This document shows, in pieces, positions 29,442 through 38,505 of a stretch of 64,000 nucleotides of DNA. A model generated the notes under the pieces. It searched no databases and was not told the DNA's origin. It saw only the letters and a list, made by a program, of their open reading frames with translations. The DNA is from Gammaproteobacteria bacterium. Lineage in GTDB: Bacteria; Pseudomonadota; Gammaproteobacteria; Pseudomonadales; Pseudohongiellaceae. The stretch covers positions 1 through 64,000 of the forward strand of contig JAQWQD010000028.1 of the NCBI GenBank assembly GCA_029244985.1, read 5' to 3'. How positions within the stretch are numbered: position 1 is the first letter of the stretch; every line of letters starts with the position of its first letter. The position numbers and the translations under genes were made by a program.

Positions 29442-29879
29442 TTAAGGTGTAAGACCGATACCTTGTGCTGCCATAAAAGCAAGTACTGGAATGATTAACA
29501 GCGCAATCAATTCGAGTTTTAGTAAAATTGGAACCATTCGAGGTACTTCGATTGCTTCAGATTCTGAATTACGATGCTTAATAAAAAAACTAGTGGGGTA
29601 GGTTGAAGCTAGAACAATGGTGATAAATAACAGAATCTTTCCCTGAAATACTGGATTGTCTGTGTAAAATTCACTTGGCTTTCCTACTCCCAACCAGAGG
29701 ACCAGCCCCAACGCGAAGACTAGTACGGCACTAATTCCATAGGCTGCAGCTACTTTTGCAATATTTCGAGCGTCTTCCCCGTTAATTGTTGGCTTTAGTG
29801 CCATGTTTTCAATCACAAGCGAACCGGCGAATACGAATATTGCCAGAAAATGAAGGTACCTGAACAAGGTGTAGAGCAT
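29442..29879 (-). CDS. DUF2214-family inner-membrane protein
   Basis: The 145-residue protein has four hydrophobic helices and begins MLYTLFRYLHFLAIFVFAGSLV, with a conserved His in the first helix. It also has VFALGLVLWLGVGKPSEFYT and FQGKILLFITIVLAS. This matches the DUF2214 / CopD-like integral membrane group. The function is unknown; conserved histidines could bind heme or copper (inference). It is the first gene of the minus-strand series leading to the sulfite-oxidase module. Confidence 0.72.
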   Translation of the reverse strand: MLYTLFRYLHFLAIFVFAGSLVIENMALKPTINGEDARNIAKVAAAYGISAVLVFALGLVLWLGVGKPSEFYTDNPVFQGKILLFITIVLASTYPTSFFIKHRNSESEAIEVPRMVPILLKLELIALLIIPVLAFMAAQGIGLTP

Positions 29880-29990
29880 AAATCTGATGATACTGGAAAT
29901 TCGAGATAAATAGATGAAGATTCTAGCGTATTCTTGTTATGCTTCGAGAGCTTGAATTACAACCAGCAATTATCAGGTAATGGGGGAGAC

Positions 29991-31355
29991 ATGTCAGAAA
30001 TGAACACTAATGACCAATCGGTGGGTAATGATGCGAATCTAAAATCCAATATGCGTAAAGTATCGCTAACAGCGCTCGCTGGGGCCAGTATTGAGTGGTA
30101 TGACTTCTTCCTTTATGCAACCGCCGCTGCTTTAGTATTTCCCGCTGCGTTTTTCCCTGAATCAACACCCACAATGGGCTTAATTCTTTCATTTGGTACC
30201 TTTGCTTTTGGTTTTATTGCTCGGCCAGTTGGCGGCATTCTTTTCGGACATTTTGGAGACCGTGTTGGCCGTAAGAAGACTTTAGTAATCGCTCTTATGT
30301 TAATGGGTGTGGCATCCACATTGATTGGCTTGCTACCAACCTATGCAACTATAGGGATTGCAGCACCAATCCTTTTGTCAGTATTGCGTTTCGCTCAAGG
30401 CTTGGCAATCGGTGGGCAGTGGGGTGGTGCTATGTTGTTGGTTACAGAAAGCGCACCTGACGACAAGCGTGGCTATTACGGAGCATTTGCCCAAGCTGGT
30501 GCCCCGGTGGGTGTAATTTTGGCGAACCTGGCCTTCATCATTATTAGTGCCTCAGTATCTGAGGATTTTTTCCAAGCTTGGGGGTGGCGTATTCCATTCC
30601 TCTCCAGTGTGATACTCATTGGAATATCCATGTATGTGCAGTTGAACCTGGAAGACACTGATGCATTTAAGGAATTGGAATCTCTTAAAAAAGAACGCCT
30701 TGAGAATTCTTCTGATACTCCCATGCCAGCTAGACGTTCTCCTGTGCTTGAAGCAATTGTGAAATATCCTAAACGCATCACTTTGGCTGCGGCAGCCTTT
30801 CTTTCCGTGCAGGTAAATTTTTACATTCTTATTGGTTTTATAATTGCCTACGGGAGTGATCCTGATGGCGGAGGTATGAGTCGAAATACCATATTATGGG
30901 CAGTGCTAGTAGCCTCTGCTATTCAAATCCCTGCACAATTTTGGGCGTCTTCCTATTCGGATCGACATGGAAGGCGAGGTATTTTTATGCTGGGTGCTGC
31001 ACTAACCGGTGTGGCTGCTTTTGCTCTCTTTCCTTTGGTAGATACAGGAAATTTCTGGCTGAGTGTGTTGGGAATAAGTGCAGGCCTAAGTGCTCTTGGA
31101 ATGATGTATGGGCCGCAAGCGGCTTTCTTCACAGAATTGTTTTCCACTGAAGTAAGATATTCAGGCGCTTCGCTTGGCTATCAGCTTGGGGCTATCGTCG
31201 GGGGAGCCTTCGCGCCAACCATTGCAACTATTCTGTGGACCGAGTACTCCATTATCTGGGTTTCTGTATATATGGCTCTTGCGTCGGTAGCGTCAATAAT
31301 TGCTGTAGGGATGCTTACAGAAACCTACAAAACCAGCCTGTCTGATGCTGTTTAG
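29991..31355 (+). CDS. MFS metabolite:H+ symporter (MHS family)
   Basis: From ATG 29991 (GGGGGA upstream; the track starts 19 codons earlier without a site) the protein has 454 residues and about 12 membrane helices. MHS signatures are ASIEWYDFFLYATAAALVFP, the loop motif GHFGDRVGRKKTLVIALMLMG, and LRFAQGLAIGGQWGGAMLLV. Relatives such as ShiA, ProP and KgtP carry organic acids or osmolytes with protons. The substrate cannot be assigned. It converges on ydbL. Confidence 0.88.
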   Translation: MSEMNTNDQSVGNDANLKSNMRKVSLTALAGASIEWYDFFLYATAAALVFPAAFFPESTPTMGLILSFGTFAFGFIARPVGGILFGHFGDRVGRKKTLVIALMLMGVASTLIGLLPTYATIGIAAPILLSVLRFAQGLAIGGQWGGAMLLVTESAPDDKRGYYGAFAQAGAPVGVILANLAFIIISASVSEDFFQAWGWRIPFLSSVILIGISMYVQLNLEDTDAFKELESLKKERLENSSDTPMPARRSPVLEAIVKYPKRITLAAAAFLSVQVNFYILIGFIIAYGSDPDGGGMSRNTILWAVLVASAIQIPAQFWASSYSDRHGRRGIFMLGAALTGVAAFALFPLVDTGNFWLSVLGISAGLSALGMMYGPQAAFFTELFSTEVRYSGASLGYQLGAIVGGAFAPTIATILWTEYSIIWVSVYMALASVASIIAVGMLTETYKTSLSDAV

Positions 31356-31366
31356 AATTTAGCGTT

Positions 31367-31702
31367 TTACTTGCGGACCCATGAGCCGCTGGCATTCTGG
31401 AAAAAATGACCAGCTTGTGTTGCCTCAACAGCACGTTCATAGGCTAACGCAGCAACTTGGTCTACCGATAGGCCATTTTGTTGAGCAATTTGTTGGTAGC
31501 GTTGACGACGTTGAGAATTCACATCATTCAGTAAAGTCTGTATTTCAGTGGAAGCGCTATTGTTCACTATGCCCACATAGCCGTCTCTCTGTTCTCCAAC
31601 AAACCCCTCCGATTTGGCTTCTTGCAAAGTAATAGCATGAGCAACCGAAACGAGCATCATGGTAAAAACAAATATAGTTATTAAGTAATTAATTTTTTTC
31701 AT
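31367..31702 (-). CDS. ydbL: YdbL-family periplasmic protein (DUF1318)
   Basis: From the ATG at 31702 (GGAG 6 bases upstream; the track start is four codons earlier) the product is 111 residues. It has a signal peptide (YLITIFVFTMMLVSVAHA) and the family segments AKSEGFVGEQRDGYVG and ALAYERAVEATQAG. In E. coli YdbL is a periplasmic chaperone-like regulator of the YdbH-YnbE bridge. It follows ynbE directly. Confidence 0.9.
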   Translation of the reverse strand: MKKINYLITIFVFTMMLVSVAHAITLQEAKSEGFVGEQRDGYVGIVNNSASTEIQTLLNDVNSQRRQRYQQIAQQNGLSVDQVAALAYERAVEATQAGHFFQNASGSWVRK

Positions 31703-31713
31703 GGTCGCCTCCA

Positions 31714-31905
31714 TTAAAATAAACCGCTATCGGCTGAAAAAATATCATCAAGTTCTTCTTCAACTTGCACTCTAATCTCATGTTCTATGCGGACGTTGAG
31801 ATTTATAGTAATAGGTTCGTTGGGAACAGCTACTTGCACTGTTGGTGTACAGGCTATCAGGAAGCCTGCAGTACATATTAAGCTCAAAATCGGTATTTTT
31901 TTCAT
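31714..31905 (-). CDS. ynbE: YnbE-family outer-membrane lipoprotein
   Basis: This short product of about 63 residues has a lipoprotein signal peptide ending in the lipobox FLIAC, then TPTVQVAVPNEPITINLNVRIEHEI, the YnbE signature. YnbE multimerises through beta-strands on the YdbH C-terminus to complete an inner-to-outer membrane lipid bridge. The track starts at a TTG three codons earlier (31914); neither start has a clear ribosome-binding site. Confidence 0.88.
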   Translation of the reverse strand: MKKIPILSLICTAGFLIACTPTVQVAVPNEPITINLNVRIEHEIRVQVEEELDDIFSADSGLF

Positions 31906-32074
31906 AGCAGACAAATCTCTTTCTATACTTATGTTATTTCTATCACTAAATTCATTTCAATTAATTGCGAAGATTATTATTTGAAGGATTAAGATTAATA
32001 CTCGTTGAGCCTTTACCTTATTAGACGTTCTTTTAACGAAAATGTTACCGCTCTATTTACTATTCCTTTAGTAA

Positions 32075-34459
32075 TTATTCTAAGGATTTTTTCAAAGCGT
32101 CAGTGATTACGCTACTTGCGCGTAAACTTCTTAACAACGTTGGAATATTATCGGTTATATTTACATTTAAGTTAATTGGCTGGCCGCCATTCATGTCAGG
32201 GTTGAAACCTTGTAATTGGACTTCCATTGTTAGATCTCCATTATTATCGTAGTCCACTTCGGTATTCATAGTTTGATACTGATAATTCGAGAGTGCGTCA
32301 TTGACTAACTGAATGCTAGGATTTCCGCTAGAGAGAGGATTAGTTGGGGTATAGCGGATAGTCCCGCCGGGGTTTATCGCCCCTACCAAACCTTCTTCGA
32401 TAGTTATGCCATTATCAGAAATTATTAAGGGCAGGTAGCCACTTATTAATCCGTCTACTGCGACCCCGGGGTAATCAGCAAAGTCTACGATGGACTCCAG
32501 ATCTAGGCTAGTCATTACGACTGCGAGTTGGTTCTCAGCATTGGCAGCGGTGAAATTAAAATCGGAAATGGTTATATTGCCCCCTAAGACTTCTGAATTT
32601 AGATCCTTAAGATAATAGTCACCTAGGGCGGTATTGAATCCATAGTTCCAATTGATTTGTTCAATCGCAAGACCAGTATCTAGCTTTGTAATAGAGGCGC
32701 TCTGTTCATCTAAAGTTCTGAGGCCTAGTGGGTTGGTAATTTCAGCGGTTAATTCCGAAGTCAGTTTGACAAAGAAATTATCTTCAACGAATCCACTGAG
32801 CTCCGCAAGATTAAAATTAATCTGACCTGCATAGAGCCTAGTTTTATCTTCTTGTTGCTTCCAAGTTATAGATGCTTTGCCGGAGAGACTCCCCGAAAAA
32901 ACATCTCCTTTTACTAGACGCTGACTGGTTAAAGAAGATAGAGGGACTAGATCGCCAAACTGGAACTCCCTTAAATCAATCTCTAAAGATCCCTGGCTAT
33001 TTTGCAAATTATGGTTAGCAAGAATAGCTGTATCTACTTGATTATTAGTGCGCAGCATAAGCGATGTAGAAATAGATTTGTCATGAAATTCAATGTTTCC
33101 GAATAGTCTTGGTTCGATTAAAGAAATTTGGTCAAGCTCGATCTCAAGGTTTTGTGAGTTGAGGTAAGCGCCCACTTGAAGGCGGTCATTAAATGAAGCA
33201 ACAATATTGTCGAGAGATGCCTCGATAGAAGTTTGGACTGCTCCATATTCTAAAGAAGGAACTGTAACTCGAAGCTGCGAAGGCGAAAGCCGAATTTCTG
33301 AGCCATTCAGAACTGCCTGGAAATTCCCTTTGGCGGTTGCCGAAGCTACCCTTATCTGATCAAAACTTAAGTCTTCTAGTTGAGCTGAAATATCTCCGAC
33401 GACTTCACAATTCTCAAAACTTTCACACTGAATAGAAACTCCATCTAAACGGCCCTCGAAATGTGCTTCCAGGGGGCTTTGTAATTCTGTCGTAAGTAAC
33501 ACATCTGACAATGTTGCACGGAATCCAGTCAAAGGTTGTGAGTTGACAGCTATTGTCAGTGGCAGATTAATTTTGGTAGTTGAAGTAAAGTTATTCGAGA
33601 ACACAATGGATTGGTCTGCTTCAGAGTCGATAATGGTTAGAACTTCGTTGAGCGTGATTGTGCTGCTTAAATTTGAGATTTGCGCATGAGTTTCCAGCTG
33701 CAGTGCTTGATTATTGGAAGAAATACCAGCTAAAAGCTCTGCTTGGGCCAAGAAGTGTAAAAATGCATCGGGAACAATAATACTGTTTGCAGTGACCGTT
33801 GCATCATCTTCTTTGATGACTATGTTGATGTCTGACTTAGCGATACTTGTTTCAGGTTCAGAGATAGAGGAAAAAATTATTTCTGCGGTGACAACTTCAA
33901 AATCGGTTGTATCAATTGAAGACGTAATCAGATAAGAGGGAGATTCTTCAGCCTGAAGGCGGGTATTAAGTTCGATGGCTCCTTGATCAAGTGTTATATT
34001 GCCTGTTGCGAAAAAATTCTGAAAATCTAGCTCGTAGGAAAAAACAGTTAGCAGGTCTACTGGTAGGCTCTTTATCTGATTTTGAAGTTGATAAATATCG
34101 AAGTTACTTAGGCCATTATTTCCTTCATTTTCTTCACCGCTGATTTCATTGAAAGATATTTTCATCGAATCAATGTCTAAAAAGGATAATCTTCCTCTTA
34201 ATAGTTCGAATAATGAGAAGCTAGAATTCAGCGAATCAATCAAGATGCTGTAGCGAGAGGAATTTATTTCTATAGATTCCAGGCTGACTGAGGTCGGAGA
34301 AATACTTAACCCGGCTACATTGCTTAACCGTATGTCACGATCATTCAAGACATGATTTGATATTGATACAAGGGGTGCTGTTGGCGCGGCGCGTAACAGA
34401 CCAACAATCAAGACAACAAATAGAAGAAGCCCTATAAGGCTGCGCCTTAGAATTTTCAT
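32075..34459 (-). CDS. ydbH: YdbH-family AsmA-like intermembrane lipid-transfer protein
   Basis: The 794-residue protein has one N-terminal transmembrane anchor (LIGLLLFVVLIVGLLRAAP), a very long beta-rich body with alternating polar and hydrophobic residues, and a conserved C-terminal end (GGTIRYTPTNPLSSGNPS and MEVQLQGFNPDMNGGQPINL). These fit YdbH, one of the AsmA-like proteins that move phospholipids to the outer membrane with TamB and YhdP. It is the first gene of ydbH-ynbE-ydbL, with 160-170 bases before ynbE. The 302 bases upstream up to the TonB receptor stop hold only that gene's terminator and no visible ORF. Confidence 0.9.
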   Translation of the reverse strand: MKILRRSLIGLLLFVVLIVGLLRAAPTAPLVSISNHVLNDRDIRLSNVAGLSISPTSVSLESIEINSSRYSILIDSLNSSFSLFELLRGRLSFLDIDSMKISFNEISGEENEGNNGLSNFDIYQLQNQIKSLPVDLLTVFSYELDFQNFFATGNITLDQGAIELNTRLQAEESPSYLITSSIDTTDFEVVTAEIIFSSISEPETSIAKSDINIVIKEDDATVTANSIIVPDAFLHFLAQAELLAGISSNNQALQLETHAQISNLSSTITLNEVLTIIDSEADQSIVFSNNFTSTTKINLPLTIAVNSQPLTGFRATLSDVLLTTELQSPLEAHFEGRLDGVSIQCESFENCEVVGDISAQLEDLSFDQIRVASATAKGNFQAVLNGSEIRLSPSQLRVTVPSLEYGAVQTSIEASLDNIVASFNDRLQVGAYLNSQNLEIELDQISLIEPRLFGNIEFHDKSISTSLMLRTNNQVDTAILANHNLQNSQGSLEIDLREFQFGDLVPLSSLTSQRLVKGDVFSGSLSGKASITWKQQEDKTRLYAGQINFNLAELSGFVEDNFFVKLTSELTAEITNPLGLRTLDEQSASITKLDTGLAIEQINWNYGFNTALGDYYLKDLNSEVLGGNITISDFNFTAANAENQLAVVMTSLDLESIVDFADYPGVAVDGLISGYLPLIISDNGITIEEGLVGAINPGGTIRYTPTNPLSSGNPSIQLVNDALSNYQYQTMNTEVDYDNNGDLTMEVQLQGFNPDMNGGQPINLNVNITDNIPTLLRSLRASSVITDALKKSLE

Positions 34460-34706
34460 GTGGAGTTGATGTTTAAGCTCAAAGTTGGCCTATTCGACGG
34501 TGCTTATTAAGTAGACTGAGAACTTGATCTTAAGTTTCATGGTAATAGTGTACTTAAGTGATCGGCCAAATCATTCTTTCCTTCCCTTAAATTAATAAAG
34601 AGTTAGGTTCTTTTCAACGAATCAAAAGATGCGGATCCCAATTTACTCTACCTTTAGAGATAGTCTGAGAAATTCTTCTATGGGTTCGACTTAGATACGT
34701 AAAGCA

Positions 34707-34741
34707 AAAAAAAAGGCCCACTTTCGTGAGCCTTTTTTTAT
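34707..34741 (-). terminator. Terminator of the TonB-dependent receptor gene
   Basis: Read on the minus strand, AAAAGGCTCAC and GTGGGCCTTTT form a stem with one G-U pair and a 4-nt loop, followed by T residues. It starts about 20 bases after the receptor stop codon. Confidence 0.88.
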
Positions 34742-34761
34742 ACTTATTGTGGACAGCCTGT

Positions 34762-37700
34762 TTACAGCCTATAAGTTCCACCTATGAAGATCATACGACC
34801 GCGAGGACTCGTAGGGAACGCATTTTCAGTCATGAACGGGTCTTCTTCGTTCAGATTCCTTATGCCGCCGTAAAGAGTGACTTCATCGCTATAGTTGTAA
34901 CTGGCGCTGATATTGTGAATCCAGGTTTCATCCATAAAAACCTTCTTACCATATAAGGTTTCAGCGGTTTCTATCTCAAGCGTGCCAAGCAGCATTTCAC
35001 CAAGGTACTGCGACTGGAAGGAAACATTAATGTCACCATAGTCCCAGCTCAGGTAGACATTACCCGCCTCTTCTGGGCGCAGGATTTGCCCGAGCTGTGG
35101 GTTTACTTCACTTAAATCTGCAGGGTTTGTATAGAAATCAATTTCATTTACTTTTGTTCCCTGAACAGTTGCCCCGAAGTTGTGAGCACCAATACTGAAA
35201 TCATAGCTTAGCGCTAGATCGATACCGCTGGTTTCTAGGGTGGCAAAGTTAATGTCAGTAGAGGTTAGGAAGTTGAAGCCGCCATGTTGCATAGACGTGG
35301 AGTCAGCGTTGCGAGTAAACAAATTACAGAAGGCACCATTTAGAGCCTTTTCTTTATAGCAACCATCCACAATATCCTGAGCAGATACTGAAGAAATAGC
35401 ATCTTCGATTTCAATCTCCCAGTAGTCGACAGTGAAGCTTAGACCTTCCAGAAAATTTGGCTGGTAAACTAACCCGTACGTTATTGTATCTGCTGTTTCT
35501 TCTGTTAAGTTGCGGTTACCGCCGGCAACACCGCCAAAGGAAGCAGAAAGCGGGTCGGCAAACGCGTAGTTACCGCTACTGTCGAATGGGTCAACGCCAA
35601 TAGCCTGTAAAGACGTCACACAGTTACTCTGGTAGTTGGCTGCCAAGCCAGGTTGATCACCTGCCAAAGCTGTAATCTGCGCTGCATCACAAGGGTCATT
35701 AGGTCGGTAGTTTTGGCCGATTGCCGGACCAAACAATTCAGTGATATTCGGTGCGCGAACCGCTTGAGACAGACTGCCGCGGAATGCGAGATCATCGATA
35801 GGCGCCCATACCATACTAGTCTTCCAGGATGTGCTGTTGCCTATAGTTGAGTAATCTGCAATGCGGCCCGCAGCATCTACTGTTAGCTCTCGAACAAAAG
35901 GGAGATCAGAAAGTAATGGTAGGGAAACTTCAAGAAACACGTCAGTCGTATCGTACTTGCCGGTCTCATTCTTGTTGCCGAGTTGCGGTCTGAACACCAA
36001 GTTAGAGTTATCAGAATGCTCTTCCAAAAGTGTTCCAGCTGCAAATGGGGATCCAGCAGGAATTACACCAAGCTGCCACGAATCGTACTTGGCAGTTGCC
36101 TTTTCTTCACGCCACTCGATTCCAGTCGCGAATCCAATCGGTCCTCCGGGAAGATTAACAAAATTCTCGGTATCTCCGACTAATGAAGCAGCAAAAACAG
36201 TTTGTTCCAACTGTAAACTATTCCAAGTAGGGGTAGTAACCCATGCGGCTGCTTCGGGAGTAATTCCTCCTTGTCCAGCCCAGATATTGATCGGCACACA
36301 GTCTCCTGCCCCTGGAGTGAAGGAGAAGTAGCCAGCGTCGTAGGAAGGAATTTTAAATGGAGTATTCATTGCAGCAGCAGTTGGATCAACATCTGCGCGG
36401 CAAGCTGGTTGGCCAGTTGCAGGATCAGTTACAGCGTCAACTCCCGCAAACCATCTATCGTTGATAACTGATCCAGTGGTATTCCTCTCCTGGTCGAAAC
36501 GTCCATAATTGGCGCTGGCTTCCCAGCTCCAACCGTTGTCTAACTCACCTTCAAGTCCAGCTACTAAGCGATACGTATCTCGCTCTGTTGTCGTATGCGA
36601 ATCAAAGAAGATAGGGTCAACTGTATTAGCAACGGCTCCAGTTTGATTGGCTACCCCTTGGATAAATGAGGGTAGGTAAGGATTATCTTTAAAACCAACC
36701 ATTAAATCCCAAAAAGAGTTTGGTCGTGAGTCAGTATCAGTCTCCTGAGTCACGTATTTTAATTCACCGAATAGAGTCGTCTGATCAGTTAGGTCATAGT
36801 GTGACAGCATATTAAGTGTAAGCTTCTCATCGGGCAGAAGTATGTCGAAGTTATCGTTCCCATAGACATTCCAAGAGTCACCTCCGAAACCTGCAAAATT
36901 GCCTGCTACCAATCCGTCTTGAATCGGCGCATAGGATCCGTCTGGGCCTATATTCCAGCAACCACCAACAACACCAAAGGCGCCTGCTCCAAATGAGGAG
37001 TTGTAACCGGTAAAAGAATCTAGACAGTCGGGATTTCCATTACCGTCTAGATCAATTGGCGTTGCCGCATCGAACCCAGAAAAGGTTAAGGGATTACCTG
37101 GAATTATGTATCCATAGCCTGAAGTAAACGGGAAGGTTCGCTGAGGCAGGACTGCCCTTTGGGGAGCGTTAGCTGCCCTGTTTATCAATGCAGATTCTGC
37201 TGCTGTTAAGGATGGGGCAGAGCCGAACTGGCTAGTGTAATCAGAGGTAAAAGCTGACGCAGTAGGAATTGTTAAACCAAAATTAGTTAAGCCTGTATTG
37301 GCATAGTTATAGTACTGCGCAAAATTCGGAGTAGCCGAACCAATTTCGCCCTGCTGGAAGCGCAAGTCTGGGTTCACCCAATTGTTAGCAGAGCCTATCG
37401 AATAGTTGGAACGCTCGCCCATTGTTAGGCCATCGTCGTTTCTAATATCTAATGCCACAGTTACATTTCCGCGGCCATTGTCAAAATTTTCTCCAAACAC
37501 AACAGATAGAGCGCTTTGCTCTCCATCACCACGGTCTGAAAGGCCATAGTTTGCGTTAACTTCAATGCCTTCAAAATCATCTTTAAGTATGAAGTTAACT
37601 ACACCACTTACAGCATCTGCACCGTATACCGCCGAAGCACCGCCGCTCAAAACTTCGACTCGCTCAATTAGGGGCATTGGGATGGACCCCACGTCAACGG

Positions 37701-38094
37701 CGGAAGATCCTTGAAGTCCGCCAACATGGCGTCGGCCATCTACTAGCACCAATGTTCTGTTGGCTCCTAGGCCACGCAAATTCAACGTGTTTTGCCCATC
37801 AATTCCGCCATCGATAGATTGTTCTGCAGTTACAGAGGTTAATAAAGCAGGTATGTCATTAACTACATCTGCTATGGAAAATTCACCAGACCTGCGGATA
37901 TCCTCGGCGTTAACTGATTGAACAGGCAATGCACCAGTTAGGTTAGAATCCCTTGAAATTCTCGAGCCAGTGACGATGACTTCTTCAATCAATTCGTCCT
38001 GAGCAACGACTTGACCACTAAAAGGAAGCGCGCTTGCAGCGAAGAGCGCTACAGCACCGCCATTTACTTGGTGGCGGAAGTTTTTCTTCTTCAT
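34762..38094 (-). CDS. TonB-dependent outer-membrane receptor
   Basis: From the ATG at 38094 (GGGGC upstream; the track starts four codons earlier) this is a 1110-residue receptor. It has a signal peptide ending SGQVVAQ, a TonB-box/plug region (DELIEEVIVTGSRISRDSN, VLVDGRRHVGG, VEVLSGGASAVYGADAVSGVVNF) and a long barrel ending SPRGRMIFIGGTYRL. The style is that of the Caulobacter/Sphingomonas-type receptors for sugars or peptides, not a siderophore receptor. It is divergent from a secreted S9 peptidase, which suggests peptide uptake (inference). Confidence 0.93.
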   Translation of the reverse strand: MKKKNFRHQVNGGAVALFAASALPFSGQVVAQDELIEEVIVTGSRISRDSNLTGALPVQSVNAEDIRRSGEFSIADVVNDIPALLTSVTAEQSIDGGIDGQNTLNLRGLGANRTLVLVDGRRHVGGLQGSSAVDVGSIPMPLIERVEVLSGGASAVYGADAVSGVVNFILKDDFEGIEVNANYGLSDRGDGEQSALSVVFGENFDNGRGNVTVALDIRNDDGLTMGERSNYSIGSANNWVNPDLRFQQGEIGSATPNFAQYYNYANTGLTNFGLTIPTASAFTSDYTSQFGSAPSLTAAESALINRAANAPQRAVLPQRTFPFTSGYGYIIPGNPLTFSGFDAATPIDLDGNGNPDCLDSFTGYNSSFGAGAFGVVGGCWNIGPDGSYAPIQDGLVAGNFAGFGGDSWNVYGNDNFDILLPDEKLTLNMLSHYDLTDQTTLFGELKYVTQETDTDSRPNSFWDLMVGFKDNPYLPSFIQGVANQTGAVANTVDPIFFDSHTTTERDTYRLVAGLEGELDNGWSWEASANYGRFDQERNTTGSVINDRWFAGVDAVTDPATGQPACRADVDPTAAAMNTPFKIPSYDAGYFSFTPGAGDCVPINIWAGQGGITPEAAAWVTTPTWNSLQLEQTVFAASLVGDTENFVNLPGGPIGFATGIEWREEKATAKYDSWQLGVIPAGSPFAAGTLLEEHSDNSNLVFRPQLGNKNETGKYDTTDVFLEVSLPLLSDLPFVRELTVDAAGRIADYSTIGNSTSWKTSMVWAPIDDLAFRGSLSQAVRAPNITELFGPAIGQNYRPNDPCDAAQITALAGDQPGLAANYQSNCVTSLQAIGVDPFDSSGNYAFADPLSASFGGVAGGNRNLTEETADTITYGLVYQPNFLEGLSFTVDYWEIEIEDAISSVSAQDIVDGCYKEKALNGAFCNLFTRNADSTSMQHGGFNFLTSTDINFATLETSGIDLALSYDFSIGAHNFGATVQGTKVNEIDFYTNPADLSEVNPQLGQILRPEEAGNVYLSWDYGDINVSFQSQYLGEMLLGTLEIETAETLYGKKVFMDETWIHNISASYNYSDEVTLYGGIRNLNEEDPFMTENAFPTSPRGRMIFIGGTYRL

Positions 38095-38505
38095 GTTGAG
38101 CCCCATTATATAACGTTAATTAGCATGTTCACGGTATACCGCGAAGAACCGCGTATTATAGGTGTATGCTAGGGAGATTCAAAGTTAGCTTAGTGATAAA
38201 TGAACCAAATTTACCTGTTTTTAGGCTAATTTTAGCCACATAGGCCTTTATTTGAGAATCTAACTACGTCAGAGTTCTAATTTCAACTAGCATAAGAATC
38301 TTTAATAAATCGGGGAGAGGTGTTCAATTGAACCAAAATAGTGCAGAAAATTTGAGCATTGATAGCATTATTGCCTCAAGATTCCAAAAAAAAGGAGCAT
38401 TAGTTAATTTTTTGCTTAAGGGTTACATAATGAGCGTTAAGCGCTTTTTCTGAATTCACTGGTCCAGAAGTTTTTAACTAAAATTTAATTTGAAGGTGTC
38501 AGCTT
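38095..38505. other. Divergent control region, TonB receptor / S9 peptidase
   Basis: These 411 bases contain no gene. Three clear dyads are seen: CGGTATACCG (38132-38141), GGCTAA-TT-TTAGCC (38224-38237) and GTTCAATTGAAC (38322-38333). They lie about 95 bases apart. The region is AT-rich. The dyads differ in sequence, so they would not be sites for one protein. Confidence 0.4.
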
